Of a DNA stretch of 64,000 bases, positions 1 to 7,479 are shown one piece after another; position 1 is the first letter of the stretch; every line of letters begins with the position of its first letter. The notes beneath the pieces are model-generated. The model saw only the letters and a program-made list of their open reading frames with translations, did not search any database and was not told where the DNA came from. The translations under genes and the position numbers were made by a program. The stretch comes from Streptomyces sp. IMTB 2501 (GTDB lineage Bacteria; Actinomycetota; Actinomycetes; Streptomycetales; Streptomycetaceae), in NCBI RefSeq assembly GCF_001953885.1, contig NZ_MQUS01000001.1:496001-560000 (forward strand), in the 5' to 3' direction.

Positions 1-440
1 CCGGCTGTTCGGGGTCGGTCCCGGGTTGTCGGTCGTCCCACCTCGGTTGTTCGGGGTCGGTCCCGGGCTGTTCGGCGTCCCTCCCCGGCCGCTCGCGATC
101 CGTCCCGGGCTGTTCGGCGTCGCTCCCGAGCCCTTCGGGATCCGTGCCGGGCTGTTCGGCGTCCCTCCCCGGCCGCTCGCGATCCGTCCCGGGCTGTTCG
201 GCGTCGCTCCCGAGTCGTTCGGCGTCGCTCCCGAGCCCTTCGGGATCCGTGCCGGGCTGTTCGGCGTCGCTCCCGAGCCCTTCGGGATCCGTGCCGAGCC
301 GTCGGGCATCCGCCCCCAGCCCTTCGGCATCCGCCCCGTGCCGTGCGGCATCCGCCCTGTGCCGTGCGGCATCTGCCTTGTGCTGTGCGGCATCTGCCCC
401 GTACCGTGCGGCATCCGCCCCGAGTCGTGCGGCATCCTGT
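1..440. repeat. Degenerate 21-bp tandem repeat (about 20 units)
   Basis: Units of 21 bp follow one another from about base 440 down to the window edge, with recurring words such as CTGTTCGGCGTCGCTCCCGA and CCCTTCGGGATCCGTGCCGG on the plus strand. The unit length is a multiple of three and every unit keeps the minus-strand frame open, giving heptapeptides. Units near the gene start are ADAARxG-like. Distal units alternate between two or three sub-types, which suggests expansion by slippage or unequal exchange. There are no unique spacers, so this is not a CRISPR array. Confidence 0.8.
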
Positions 441-478
441 TCCGGCGGAGGGTTTGTCCCGCTCCCGGTCCTGCTCAC
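1..478 (-). CDS. Presumed CoxE-like VWA-domain protein, N-terminal part (runs off window)
   Basis: An uninterrupted minus-strand frame starts at GTG 478-476, overlapping the MoxR stop by four bases (GTGA), and stays open to base 1. After about 17 residues (VSRTGSGTNPPPEQ...) it consists of seven-residue repeats of the type A-D-A-A-R-x-G, drifting to T-D-P-E-G-L-G and S-D-A-E-Q-P-G. No catalytic domain lies inside the window. In CO-dehydrogenase-type operons the gene after MoxR (coxD) is usually coxE, a von Willebrand A protein that works with the ATPase in cofactor maturation. The CoxE call rests only on that gene order and the tight overlap. The repeat tract would be a charged, probably disordered N-terminal extension. 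Confidence 0.55.
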   Translation of the reverse strand, partial: MSRTGSGTNPPPEQDAARLGADAARYGADAAQHKADAARHRADAARHGADAEGLGADARRLGTDPEGLGSDAEQPGTDPEGLGSDAERLGSDAEQPGTDRERPGRDAEQPGTDPEGLGSDAEQPGTDRERPGRDAEQPGTDPEQPRWDDRQPGTDPEQP

Positions 479-1359
479 CGCCCTCGCCCGCCCCGGGCGG
501 CGAGGACCGCGGTGAGATCGAGCCCCCGGGCCCGGTCCGTGTCCTCCCGGTACTTCAGCGCCGAGCCCAGTGTCGCCACCGCCAGCTCCGCGTCCACCTC
601 GCTCGCCCCCAGCGCGTCCAGGGCCTCGGCCCAGTCCAGGGTCTCGGCGACACCGGGCGGTTTGAGCAGGTCGGCGCCGCGCAGCGCCTGCACCAGTGCC
701 GTCACCTGTTCCGCCAGCCGTGCCGACACCCCGGGCAACCGGCGTCGCACGATGGCCAGTTCACGGGCGAAGGAGGGATGGTCGAACCAGTGGTAGAGGC
801 AGCGCCGCTTCAGCGCGTCATGCACCTCCCGGGTCCGGTTCGAGGTCAGGACGACGACCGGCGGGTCTTCGGTGTGCAGCGTGCCCAGCTCCGGGATCGT
901 GACGGAGTACTCGGACAGCAGCTCCAGCAGGAACGCCTCGAACTCGTCGTCGGCCCGGTCGATCTCGTCGACCAGCAGCACCGCCGGCTGCGTCTGCAGG
1001 GCCTGCAGCAGCGGGCGGGCGATGAGGAAACGGCGGTCGTACAGCTCGCTCTCCAAACGGTCCGCGTCCGTCACCCCGGCTGCCTCGGCGGCGCGCAGGT
1101 GCAGCAGCTGGCGAGGGAAGTCCCAGTCGTACAGGGCCTGTGAGGCGTCGATGCCCTCGTGGCACTGCAGCCGGATCAGCGGCGCGCCGAGTGCGTCGGC
1201 GAGGGCGGAAGCGAGCGCGGTCTTGCCCACGCCCGCGTCGCCCTCGCAGAACAGCGGCCGGTGCAGCCTCAGGGCCAGGAAGCAGGTGACGGCCAGCCCC
1301 TCGTCGACGAGGTACCCCGTCTCCTCCAGGCGGGCCCGCACCTGCTCCGGGTCGTCCAT
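475..1359 (-). CDS. MoxR family AAA+ ATPase (CoxD-like)
   Basis: 294-residue AAA+ ATPase of the MoxR group. Walker A is GDAGVGKT at residues 40-47, Walker B is VLLVDEIDRAD near residue 130, and sensor-1 Asn lies in VVLTSNRTREV. The length is usual for CoxD-type chaperones that help insert or sulfurylate the Mo cofactor of molybdenum hydroxylases. It lies 15 bp after the FAD-subunit gene and overlaps the next gene by four bases, so it is probably co-transcribed and translationally coupled with both. Family assignment is firm; the maturation role is inferred from the neighbouring hydroxylase subunits. Confidence 0.9.
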   Translation of the reverse strand: MDDPEQVRARLEETGYLVDEGLAVTCFLALRLHRPLFCEGDAGVGKTALASALADALGAPLIRLQCHEGIDASQALYDWDFPRQLLHLRAAEAAGVTDADRLESELYDRRFLIARPLLQALQTQPAVLLVDEIDRADDEFEAFLLELLSEYSVTIPELGTLHTEDPPVVVLTSNRTREVHDALKRRCLYHWFDHPSFARELAIVRRRLPGVSARLAEQVTALVQALRGADLLKPPGVAETLDWAEALDALGASEVDAELAVATLGSALKYREDTDRARGLDLTAVLAARGGRGR

Positions 1360-1374
1360 CGTGATGATCGGCGC

Positions 1375-2229
1375 TCACCCCATTCCGGTCGCGGCCAGCA
1401 CCGCCCGCCGGGTCAGGACACGCGCGAGGTGTTCCCGGTACTCCGGCGAGGCGGACACGTCCCTCGTCGGCCGGGTGCCCTCGGCCGCCGTCCCGGCGGC
1501 CCGGGCCACGGCGTCCGAGGCACCGACCCCGGCCAGCGCCGCCTCGGCCGCCGAGGCCCGCAGCGGGGTCGCGCCCATGTTGGTCAGCCCGATGCGTGCC
1601 TCGGCGATGTGCCCGTCGTCGCGCCGGACCAGCGCCGCGACACCGACGATCGCCCAAGCCTGGGCGACCCGGTGGAACTTCTCGTAGTGGAAGCCCCAGC
1701 CGTCCGTCTTCGGTACCCGTACCTCCACGAGGAGTTCGTCGGGCGCGAGCGCCGACTGGAGGTAGTCGACGAAGAAGTCCCGGGCCGGGATCGTGCGCCG
1801 GCCGTTCGGTCCGGCGGCGACGAGTTCGGCGTCCAGGGCCAGCGCCACCGCGGGCAAGTCTCCGGCGGGATCGGCGTGCGCCAGCGATCCGCCGAGGGTG
1901 CCCCGGTGCCGTACGGCGGGATCGGCGACCGTCGCCGTGGCTTCGGCCAGCAGACCGGCGTGGCGGCGCACCAGCGGGTCGCGGATCACGTCGTGGTGCG
2001 TGGTCAGCGCGCCGATGACGAGCGTGTCGCCGTCCTCGCGGACCCCGCGCAGCTCCGGGATCCGGCCCACGTCGACCACCAGCTCCGGGAAGGCCAGTCG
2101 CAGCCTGAGCAGCGGCAGCAGGCTCTGCCCGCCGGCCAGCACCTTCGCCTCCTCGCCGGCGTCGGCGAGCACGCGCACCGCGTCGTCCACGCTCTCCGGA
2201 CGGGCGTACTCGAAGGCCGGGGGAATCAT
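1375..2229 (-). CDS. FAD-binding subunit of xanthine/CO dehydrogenase-type enzyme (CoxM-like)
   Basis: 284-residue medium subunit of a molybdenum hydroxylase. The N-terminus MIPPAFEYARPESVDDAV and the flavin motif AGGQSLLPLL (residues about 34-43) are typical of the FAD_binding_5 fold. A second pyrophosphate-binding stretch is RHRGTLGGSLAHADPAGDLP, followed by a CO_deh_flav_C-type C-terminus. The ATG at 2229 overlaps the stop of the large-subunit gene by four bases (ATGA), which fixes the start. The subunit passes electrons from the 2Fe-2S centres to FAD and then to an acceptor. It is probably cytoplasmic or loosely membrane associated, as in this family. Confidence 0.92.
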   Translation of the reverse strand: MIPPAFEYARPESVDDAVRVLADAGEEAKVLAGGQSLLPLLRLRLAFPELVVDVGRIPELRGVREDGDTLVIGALTTHHDVIRDPLVRRHAGLLAEATATVADPAVRHRGTLGGSLAHADPAGDLPAVALALDAELVAAGPNGRRTIPARDFFVDYLQSALAPDELLVEVRVPKTDGWGFHYEKFHRVAQAWAIVGVAALVRRDDGHIAEARIGLTNMGATPLRASAAEAALAGVGASDAVARAAGTAAEGTRPTRDVSASPEYREHLARVLTRRAVLAATGMG

Positions 2230-4589
2230 GCCGACGCCTCCTTCACCGCTCGCCACACGCGTTCGGGTGTGCAGGGCATCCGCACGTCGTGCACGCCGAG
2301 CGGCCTGAGGGCGTCCACGACGGCGTTGACCACGGCGGGTGTCGACGCGATCGTCCCGGCCTCGCCGACGCCCTTGACACCGAGCGCGTTCGAGGACGCC
2401 GGGGTCTCGGTCCGGTCGGTCACGAAGTCCGGCAGGTCGGCCGCCGACGGCACGAGGTAGTCGGCCAGGGTGGCGGTGACGAGGTTGCCGTCGTCGTCGT
2501 ACACGGCCTCCTCGTACAGCGCCTGGGCGATGCCCTGCGCGAGTCCGCCGTGCACCTGCCCCTCGACGATCATCGGGTTGACGGTCCGGCCGACGTCGTC
2601 GACACAGACGTACGACCTGATGCGGGTGCGCCCGGTCTCGGTGTCGACCTCGACCGCGCACAGGTGGGTGCCGTGCGGATAGGAGAAGTTCTCCGGGTCC
2701 ACGACGTGCTCGGCGTTGATCGTGGGCTCGACGCCGTCGGGCAGGTCGTGGTTGGTGAACGTCTCGAAGGCGATCTCCTGGATGGTCCTGCGGGCCTCCG
2801 GGGAGCCCTTCACGGAGAACACGCCGCCGCTGAACTCCAGGTCCTGCTCGCTCGCCTCCAGCAGATGCGCGGCGACCTTCCGGGCCTTGTCGACGACCGT
2901 CCGCGCGGCCCGGTACACGGCCTCGCCGCCGACGGCCAGCGACCGCGAGCCGTAGGTGTCCATGCCCTGTGGGGAAGCCTTGGTGTCGCCGTGCACCACC
3001 TCGACGTCCTCGAAGGGCACGCCGAGCACGTCCGCCGCGATCTGGCTCCAGCAGGTCTCGTGCCCCTGTCCGTGCGGACTGGTGCCGGTGACGACCTCGA
3101 CCTTGCCGGTGGGCAGCATGCGGATGCTCGCCGCCTCCCAGCCTCCGGCCGCGTACCGCAGGTCGCGCAGCACCCTGCTCGGTGCGAGCCCGCACATCTC
3201 GGTGTACGTCGACACGCCGATGCCGAGCCGTACGGGGTCGCCGCGCCGGTTGCGCTCCCGCTGCTCGGCGCGCAGGCCGTCGTAGCCGAACAGGGCGAGA
3301 GCCTTGTCGGTCGCCGCCTCGTAGTTGCCGCTGTCGTAGGTCAGTCCGGCGATCGTGGTGTACGGGAACTCCTCGTGCCGGATCCAGTTGCGGCGCCGCA
3401 ACTCGACCGGGTCCAGGCCGAGTTCGGCCGCCAGCTCGTCCATGATCCGTTCGATGGCGAAGGTCGCCTCGGGGCGTCCGGCGCCGCGGTAGGCGTCGGT
3501 GGGCGTGCGGGTGGTGAAGACGCCGGTGCAATGGAATTCGTAGGCGTCCATCTTGTAGATCGCCGGGTACATGAAGGCGCCCAGGATCGGGATGCCCGGC
3601 GTGACGAGCATCAGATAGGCGCCCATGTCGGCGAGGAGGTCGACCTTGAGGCCGAGCAGCCTGCCCTCGCGGGTGGCGGCGATCTCGACGTCCTGGATCA
3701 TGCCGCGGCCGTGGTGGGTGGCGAGTGCGCCCTCGGAGCGGGACTCGGTCCACTTCACCGGCCGGCCGAGCCTGCGGGCGACCGTGAGGGCGAGGGCCTC
3801 CTCGCCGTACACCTGCAGCTTGGAGCCGAAGCCACCGCCCACGTCCGGGGCGATCACGCGCAGCTTGTGCTCGGGGATGCCGGTGACCACCGCGAGCATG
3901 ACGCGCAGGATGTGCGGGATCTGGGTCGCCGAGTAGACCGTGTACTCACCGGAGGCGGCGAGCGGGGTGACGACGACCGCGCGGGGCTCCATCGCGTTGG
4001 GGATCAGCCGCTGCTGGTGGTAGCGGCGCTTCAGTATCACCTCGGCGCGGCCCCGTACCGCCTCGAATCTCTCGCCGGTGGCGAGCGGCCAGGTGTAGCA
4101 GCGGTTGGTGCCCTTGCCGGCGTGGACCAGCGGGGCGTCCGGCGCCAGCGCGGTCTCCAGATCGAGGACCGGGGGCAGCGGGTCGTAGTCGACCTCGATC
4201 GCTTCCAGGGCGTCGGCGGCCGCGTACCGGTCGCGGGCCACCACGACCGCCACCGGGTCGCCCGCGTAGCGCACCTCGTCCACGGCGACCGGCGGATGGT
4301 CGGGCAGCACGATGTCCTCGGTCACCGGCCAGGCGCAGGGCAGCGAACCCAGCTCCTCGGCGAGGTCGGCGCCGCTGAACGCCGCGATGACACCGGGGCG
4401 TTCGAGGGCGGGGGAGACGTCGACGCGGGTGATGCGGGCGTGCGCCATCGGGCTGCGCAGGACCGCCAGGTGCAGCAGCCCGGCCACCTGGATGTTGTCG
4501 GTCCAGTTGGTCTGGCCGGTGATCAGCCGGGCGTCCTCCTTGCGCAGCCGGCGCCGCCCGACCTCGGGTGCGACGGCCTGATCGGTCAT
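2226..4589 (-). CDS. Molybdopterin-binding large subunit, form II CO-dehydrogenase-like
   Basis: 787-residue catalytic subunit of the xanthine oxidase family (Ald_Xan_dh_C then MoCoBD domains). It contains the Mo-cofactor loop VGGGFGSKLQ and the active-site loop AYRGAGR at about residues 366-372. In true form I (aerobic, CO-oxidising) CoxL this loop is AYxCSFR; AYRGAGR marks form II homologues, whose natural substrate is often unknown (carboxylic/aromatic aldehydes or N-heterocycles are possible). The ATG at 4589 overlaps the small-subunit stop by four bases. The active-site Glu appears in the C-terminal stretch GVKGVGEAGTIAS. The substrate cannot be read from sequence. Confidence 0.92.
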   Translation of the reverse strand: MTDQAVAPEVGRRRLRKEDARLITGQTNWTDNIQVAGLLHLAVLRSPMAHARITRVDVSPALERPGVIAAFSGADLAEELGSLPCAWPVTEDIVLPDHPPVAVDEVRYAGDPVAVVVARDRYAAADALEAIEVDYDPLPPVLDLETALAPDAPLVHAGKGTNRCYTWPLATGERFEAVRGRAEVILKRRYHQQRLIPNAMEPRAVVVTPLAASGEYTVYSATQIPHILRVMLAVVTGIPEHKLRVIAPDVGGGFGSKLQVYGEEALALTVARRLGRPVKWTESRSEGALATHHGRGMIQDVEIAATREGRLLGLKVDLLADMGAYLMLVTPGIPILGAFMYPAIYKMDAYEFHCTGVFTTRTPTDAYRGAGRPEATFAIERIMDELAAELGLDPVELRRRNWIRHEEFPYTTIAGLTYDSGNYEAATDKALALFGYDGLRAEQRERNRRGDPVRLGIGVSTYTEMCGLAPSRVLRDLRYAAGGWEAASIRMLPTGKVEVVTGTSPHGQGHETCWSQIAADVLGVPFEDVEVVHGDTKASPQGMDTYGSRSLAVGGEAVYRAARTVVDKARKVAAHLLEASEQDLEFSGGVFSVKGSPEARRTIQEIAFETFTNHDLPDGVEPTINAEHVVDPENFSYPHGTHLCAVEVDTETGRTRIRSYVCVDDVGRTVNPMIVEGQVHGGLAQGIAQALYEEAVYDDDGNLVTATLADYLVPSAADLPDFVTDRTETPASSNALGVKGVGEAGTIASTPAVVNAVVDALRPLGVHDVRMPCTPERVWRAVKEASA

Positions 4590-5086
4590 GCCGGGACCTC
4601 CTCGCCGACCTGGTGGCCGGAGGTGTCCCGCTGTCCGGACGCGGCGAGCACCGCGCGGACGATGTTCTGGTAGCCGGTGCAGCGGCAGAGGTTGCCCTCC
4701 AGGGCCTGCCGGACCTCGTCCGGGCCGGGGTGCGGGTTCTCGCGGAGCAGATCCCGCGCCGCCATGATCATGCCGGGGGTGCAGTAGCCGCACTGCAGAC
4801 CGTGCTGCTCGTGGAACGCGCGCTGCAGCGCCGTCCACTCGCCGTCCTGCGCGAGCCCCTGGATCGTCGTCACCGCGCACCCGTCCGCCTGGACGGCGAG
4901 CACCGAGCAGCTCTTCACGGTCGCCCCGTCCAGGTCGACCGTGCACGCCCCGCAGTTGGAGGTGTCGCAGCCGATCGGGGTGCCGGTGAGGCCGAGGCGG
5001 TCGCGGAGGTAGTGGGCCAGGAGGAGGCGGGGTTCCACGTCGTCCTGGTACGTCGTGCCGTCCACGTTCACCGAGATGCGGGTCAT
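4586..5086 (-). CDS. 2Fe-2S small subunit of molybdenum hydroxylase (CoxS-like)
   Basis: 166-residue iron-sulfur subunit. The N-terminal plant-ferredoxin-like cluster has Cys40, Cys45, Cys48 and Cys60 (CDTSNCGAC...C). The C-terminal helical cluster has Cys99, Cys102, Cys134 and Cys136 (CGYC ... CRC). All eight ligands are present and the length is normal. It is the first gene of the operon. The start ATG at 5086 is preceded by GGAGGG about five bases upstream, and the promoter must lie in the roughly 200 bp between it and the divergent GTPase gene. It moves electrons from the Mo site to FAD. Confidence 0.94.
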   Translation of the reverse strand: MTRISVNVDGTTYQDDVEPRLLLAHYLRDRLGLTGTPIGCDTSNCGACTVDLDGATVKSCSVLAVQADGCAVTTIQGLAQDGEWTALQRAFHEQHGLQCGYCTPGMIMAARDLLRENPHPGPDEVRQALEGNLCRCTGYQNIVRAVLAASGQRDTSGHQVGEEVPA

Positions 5087-5292
5087 ATGCCCTCCAGACT
5101 GTGCGGGAGAGGGAAGTCAGCCACCAAGGGTGAGGAAACGAGCCATATGGCGTGATGTAGGTCACCCTACGACCGCGCTCTGGTCGCGGCGAGTGCTGTG
5201 CGAGGGGTTTTGTTGACCGTTAATCCATTGCCGCTCGCCGCTGCCTTCTGTTGCACTGCGCGGTACCCGTCGTCACACAGAGAGGATCAGCG

Positions 5293-5403
5293 ATGCGCGC
5301 TGCGTGCATGTCCGCCCAGGAAGGAATCCACCCCGTGCCGAAGGACATCACGCTCAGTGCATCTGCTCAATCTCGGAATTCTCGCCCATGTCGACGCCGG
5401 TAA
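5293..5403 (+). CDS. Candidate 36-residue leader peptide overlapping the GTPase start
   Basis: A short frame from ATG 5293 (preceded by GAGAGGA at good spacing) to TAA 5401-5403 reads MRAACMSAQEGIHP... and overlaps the first 47 bases of the ribosome-protection gene in another frame. A second possible start, GTG 5335, also has a strong AGGAAGGA site. Translated leaders that sense stalled ribosomes are known upstream of tet(M)-type genes. Here the idea rests only on position, ribosome binding sites and overlap, and no homology was recognised. Confidence 0.3.
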   Translation: MRAACMSAQEGIHPVPKDITLSASAQSRNSRPCRRR

Positions 5404-7405
5404 GACCAGCCTGACCGAAAGACTGCTGCACACCGTCGGAGTGATCGACGAGATCGGCAGCGTCGACGCCGGCAGCACCACCACCGACACGCTCGCGCTG
5501 GAGCGGCAGCGCGGCATCACCATCAAGTCCGCCGTCGTGTCGTTCCCGCTCGCCGGTGTCACCGTCAACCTCATCGACACCCCGGGTCACCCCGACTTCA
5601 TCGCCGAGGTCGAGCGGGTGCTCGGCGTGCTCGACGGCGCCGTGCTGGTCGTCTCGGCCGTCGAGGGCGTCCAGGCGCAGACGCGCGTGCTGATGCGCAC
5701 CCTGCGCCGGCTGCGCATCCCCACCCTGGTCTTCGTCAACAAGATCGACCGGGGCGGCGCGAACGGCTCCGCCGTGCTGGACCAGATGACCCGCAGGCTG
5801 GCCGTACCGCTCGTCCCCATGGGGCACCCCACCGCGCTCGGCACGCGGGCCGCCGGTTTCGTGCCCGGCCTCGCCCCGGCCGCGCTGGACGTGCTCGCCG
5901 GCCATGACGACGACCTGATCGCCGCCTACCTCGACGGCGGCGTCGGGGACGCCCGGCTGCATGCCGCCCTGGCCACCCAGACCCGGCGCGCGCTGGTCCA
6001 CCCCGTGTATTTCGGCTCCGCCATCACCGGAGCGGGCGTGCCCGACCTGATCAGCGGCATCGAACGGCTGCTCCCCACCGCCGGCGGGGACCCGGCCGCC
6101 CCGCTGTCGGCCACGGTCTTCAAGGTCGAACGCGGCCCGGCGGGGGAGAAGGTGGCCTACGCGCGGATCTTCTCCGGCACGCTGCGGGTGCGCGACCGGG
6201 TGCCGTTCGGAGCGGGCGCCGAGGCCGACGGCCGCGCGGAGGGCCGGGAAGGGGGCGGCCCGGTGGAAGGACGGGGCGCGCTGCGTCGCCCGGAGGGGCG
6301 CGTCACCGGGCTCGGAGTTTTCGAGGGCGGCACCGATGTGCGGCGGGACAGTGCCGCGGCCGGGCGGATCGTCAAGGTGTGGGGGCTCGGGGGGATCCGG
6401 ATCGGGGATGCGCTCGGCCGGCCCGCGCCGGCGTACGGGCATCACTTCGCACCGCCCACTCTGGAGACCGTCGTCGTCCCCGGTCCCGGCACGGACCGGC
6501 GCTCGCTGCACCTCGCGCTCACCCAGCTCGCCGAACAGGACCCGCTCATCGGCGTCCGGCACGACGAACTGCGCGGGGAGACCTCGGTGTCCCTCTACGG
6601 CGAGGTGCAGAAGGAGGTCGTCCAGGCGACCCTCGCCGGGGAGTACGGCCTGGACGTCGCCTTCCGCGAGACGACGACGCTGTGCATCGAGCGGCCGGTC
6701 GGCACCGGTCATGCGGTGGAGTTCAACAAGAAGGAGCCGAACCCGTTCCTGGCCACCGTCGGCCTGCGCGTCGAACCCGCACCGCCCGGCTCGGGCGTGG
6801 AGTTCCGGCTGGAGGTGGAGCTGGGCTCGATGCCGTACGCCTTCTTCAAGGCCGTGGAGGGCACCGTCCGCGAGACGCTCGGTCAGGGACTGCACGGCTG
6901 GCAGGTCCCCGACTGCACGGTCACCCTGACCCACTCCGGCTACTCGCCCCGGCAGAGCCACGCGCATCAGGGCTTCGACAAGAGCATGTCGAGCACCGGT
7001 TACGACTTCCGGGGCCTGACCCCGCTGGTCCTGACCGAGGCGCTCCGCCGGGCCGGCACCCTGGTGCACGAGCCCCTGCACGGCTTCCGCCTCCAGGCTC
7101 CGGCGGACACCCTCGGCGCGCTGCTCCCGGTGCTCGCCCGGTTGGGCGCCGTACCGGAGACCACCGGCGCACTCGGCGCGGTCTGTGTGCTGCACGGCGC
7201 GGTGCCGGCCGCGCGGGTGCACGAGCTGGAGCAGCGGCTGCCCGGGCTCACCCGGGGCGAGGGGGAGCTGGAGACCGCCTTCGACCACTACGCGCCGGTC
7301 GCACACGGCACGATCCCCGAGCGGCCGCGCACCGACCACAACCCGCTGAACCGGAAGGAGTACCTGCTGAATGTGATGCGCCGGGTGGGAGAGCGGACCA
7401 GCTGA
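5357..7405 (+). CDS. TetM/OtrA-like ribosomal protection GTPase
   Basis: 682-residue translational GTPase related to EF-G and the tetracycline ribosomal protection proteins. It carries G1 AHVDAGKTS near residue 10, G2-type RGITI, G3 DTPGHPDF and G4 NKIDRGG, then EF-G domains II-V with QSHAHQGFDKSMSSTG near the end. The start is placed at GTG 5357 because family members begin with (M)HLLNLGILAHVDAGKTS; AAGGA lies 11 bases upstream. It should displace tetracycline from the ribosome by GTP-driven remodelling, or be a related housekeeping factor. Domain II carries a Gly/Arg/Glu-rich insertion (about positions 6208-6310) that looks like a recent expansion. Confidence 0.85.
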   Translation: MHLLNLGILAHVDAGKTSLTERLLHTVGVIDEIGSVDAGSTTTDTLALERQRGITIKSAVVSFPLAGVTVNLIDTPGHPDFIAEVERVLGVLDGAVLVVSAVEGVQAQTRVLMRTLRRLRIPTLVFVNKIDRGGANGSAVLDQMTRRLAVPLVPMGHPTALGTRAAGFVPGLAPAALDVLAGHDDDLIAAYLDGGVGDARLHAALATQTRRALVHPVYFGSAITGAGVPDLISGIERLLPTAGGDPAAPLSATVFKVERGPAGEKVAYARIFSGTLRVRDRVPFGAGAEADGRAEGREGGGPVEGRGALRRPEGRVTGLGVFEGGTDVRRDSAAAGRIVKVWGLGGIRIGDALGRPAPAYGHHFAPPTLETVVVPGPGTDRRSLHLALTQLAEQDPLIGVRHDELRGETSVSLYGEVQKEVVQATLAGEYGLDVAFRETTTLCIERPVGTGHAVEFNKKEPNPFLATVGLRVEPAPPGSGVEFRLEVELGSMPYAFFKAVEGTVRETLGQGLHGWQVPDCTVTLTHSGYSPRQSHAHQGFDKSMSSTGYDFRGLTPLVLTEALRRAGTLVHEPLHGFRLQAPADTLGALLPVLARLGAVPETTGALGAVCVLHGAVPAARVHELEQRLPGLTRGEGELETAFDHYAPVAHGTIPERPRTDHNPLNRKEYLLNVMRRVGERTS

Positions 7406-7410
7406 GCTGA

Positions 7411-7436
7411 CTGTGAGTCAACTTACCTGTGAGTCA
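7411..7436. promoter_or_regulatory. Direct repeat CTGTGAGTCA x2 upstream of GH5 gene
   Basis: The ten-base word CTGTGAGTCA occurs at 7411-7420 and again at 7427-7436, a spacing of 16 bp, just upstream of the -35-like box of the GH5 gene. It may be an activator or repressor binding site; no regulator can be named. Confidence 0.35.
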
Positions 7437-7443
7437 GGTGGTA

Positions 7444-7472
7444 TTGACGCTGCCCTGAGCCCGCCGGATTGT
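7444..7472 (+). promoter_or_regulatory. Sigma-70-type promoter candidate, possible leaderless start
   Basis: TTGACG (7444-7449) and GATTGT (7467-7472) are separated by 17 bp. A transcription start about seven bases later falls at or next to the ATG at 7480, and no clear ribosome binding site is present there. A leaderless mRNA, which is common in Streptomyces, is therefore plausible for the GH5 gene. Confidence 0.4.
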
Positions 7473-7479
7473 GGTGGGC

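Noticed and set aside
1-440. CRISPR-like array
   Set aside because: Repeats are contiguous 21-bp units with no unique spacers, and they preserve a reading frame.
26-796. Plus-strand frame full of LFGV.PEPFGIR repeats
   Set aside because: It is the antisense of the minus-strand heptapeptide repeat and of the MoxR gene; it lacks a ribosome binding site and crosses a clear minus-strand ATPase.
2289-4673. Long plus-strand frame opposite the Mo-hydroxylase large subunit
   Set aside because: High-GC antisense shadow; the minus-strand protein has every family motif and the plus-strand product has none.
5166-5292. Molybdate or cofactor riboswitch before the operon
   Set aside because: No conserved Moco or other riboswitch core could be recognised by eye in the divergent gap.
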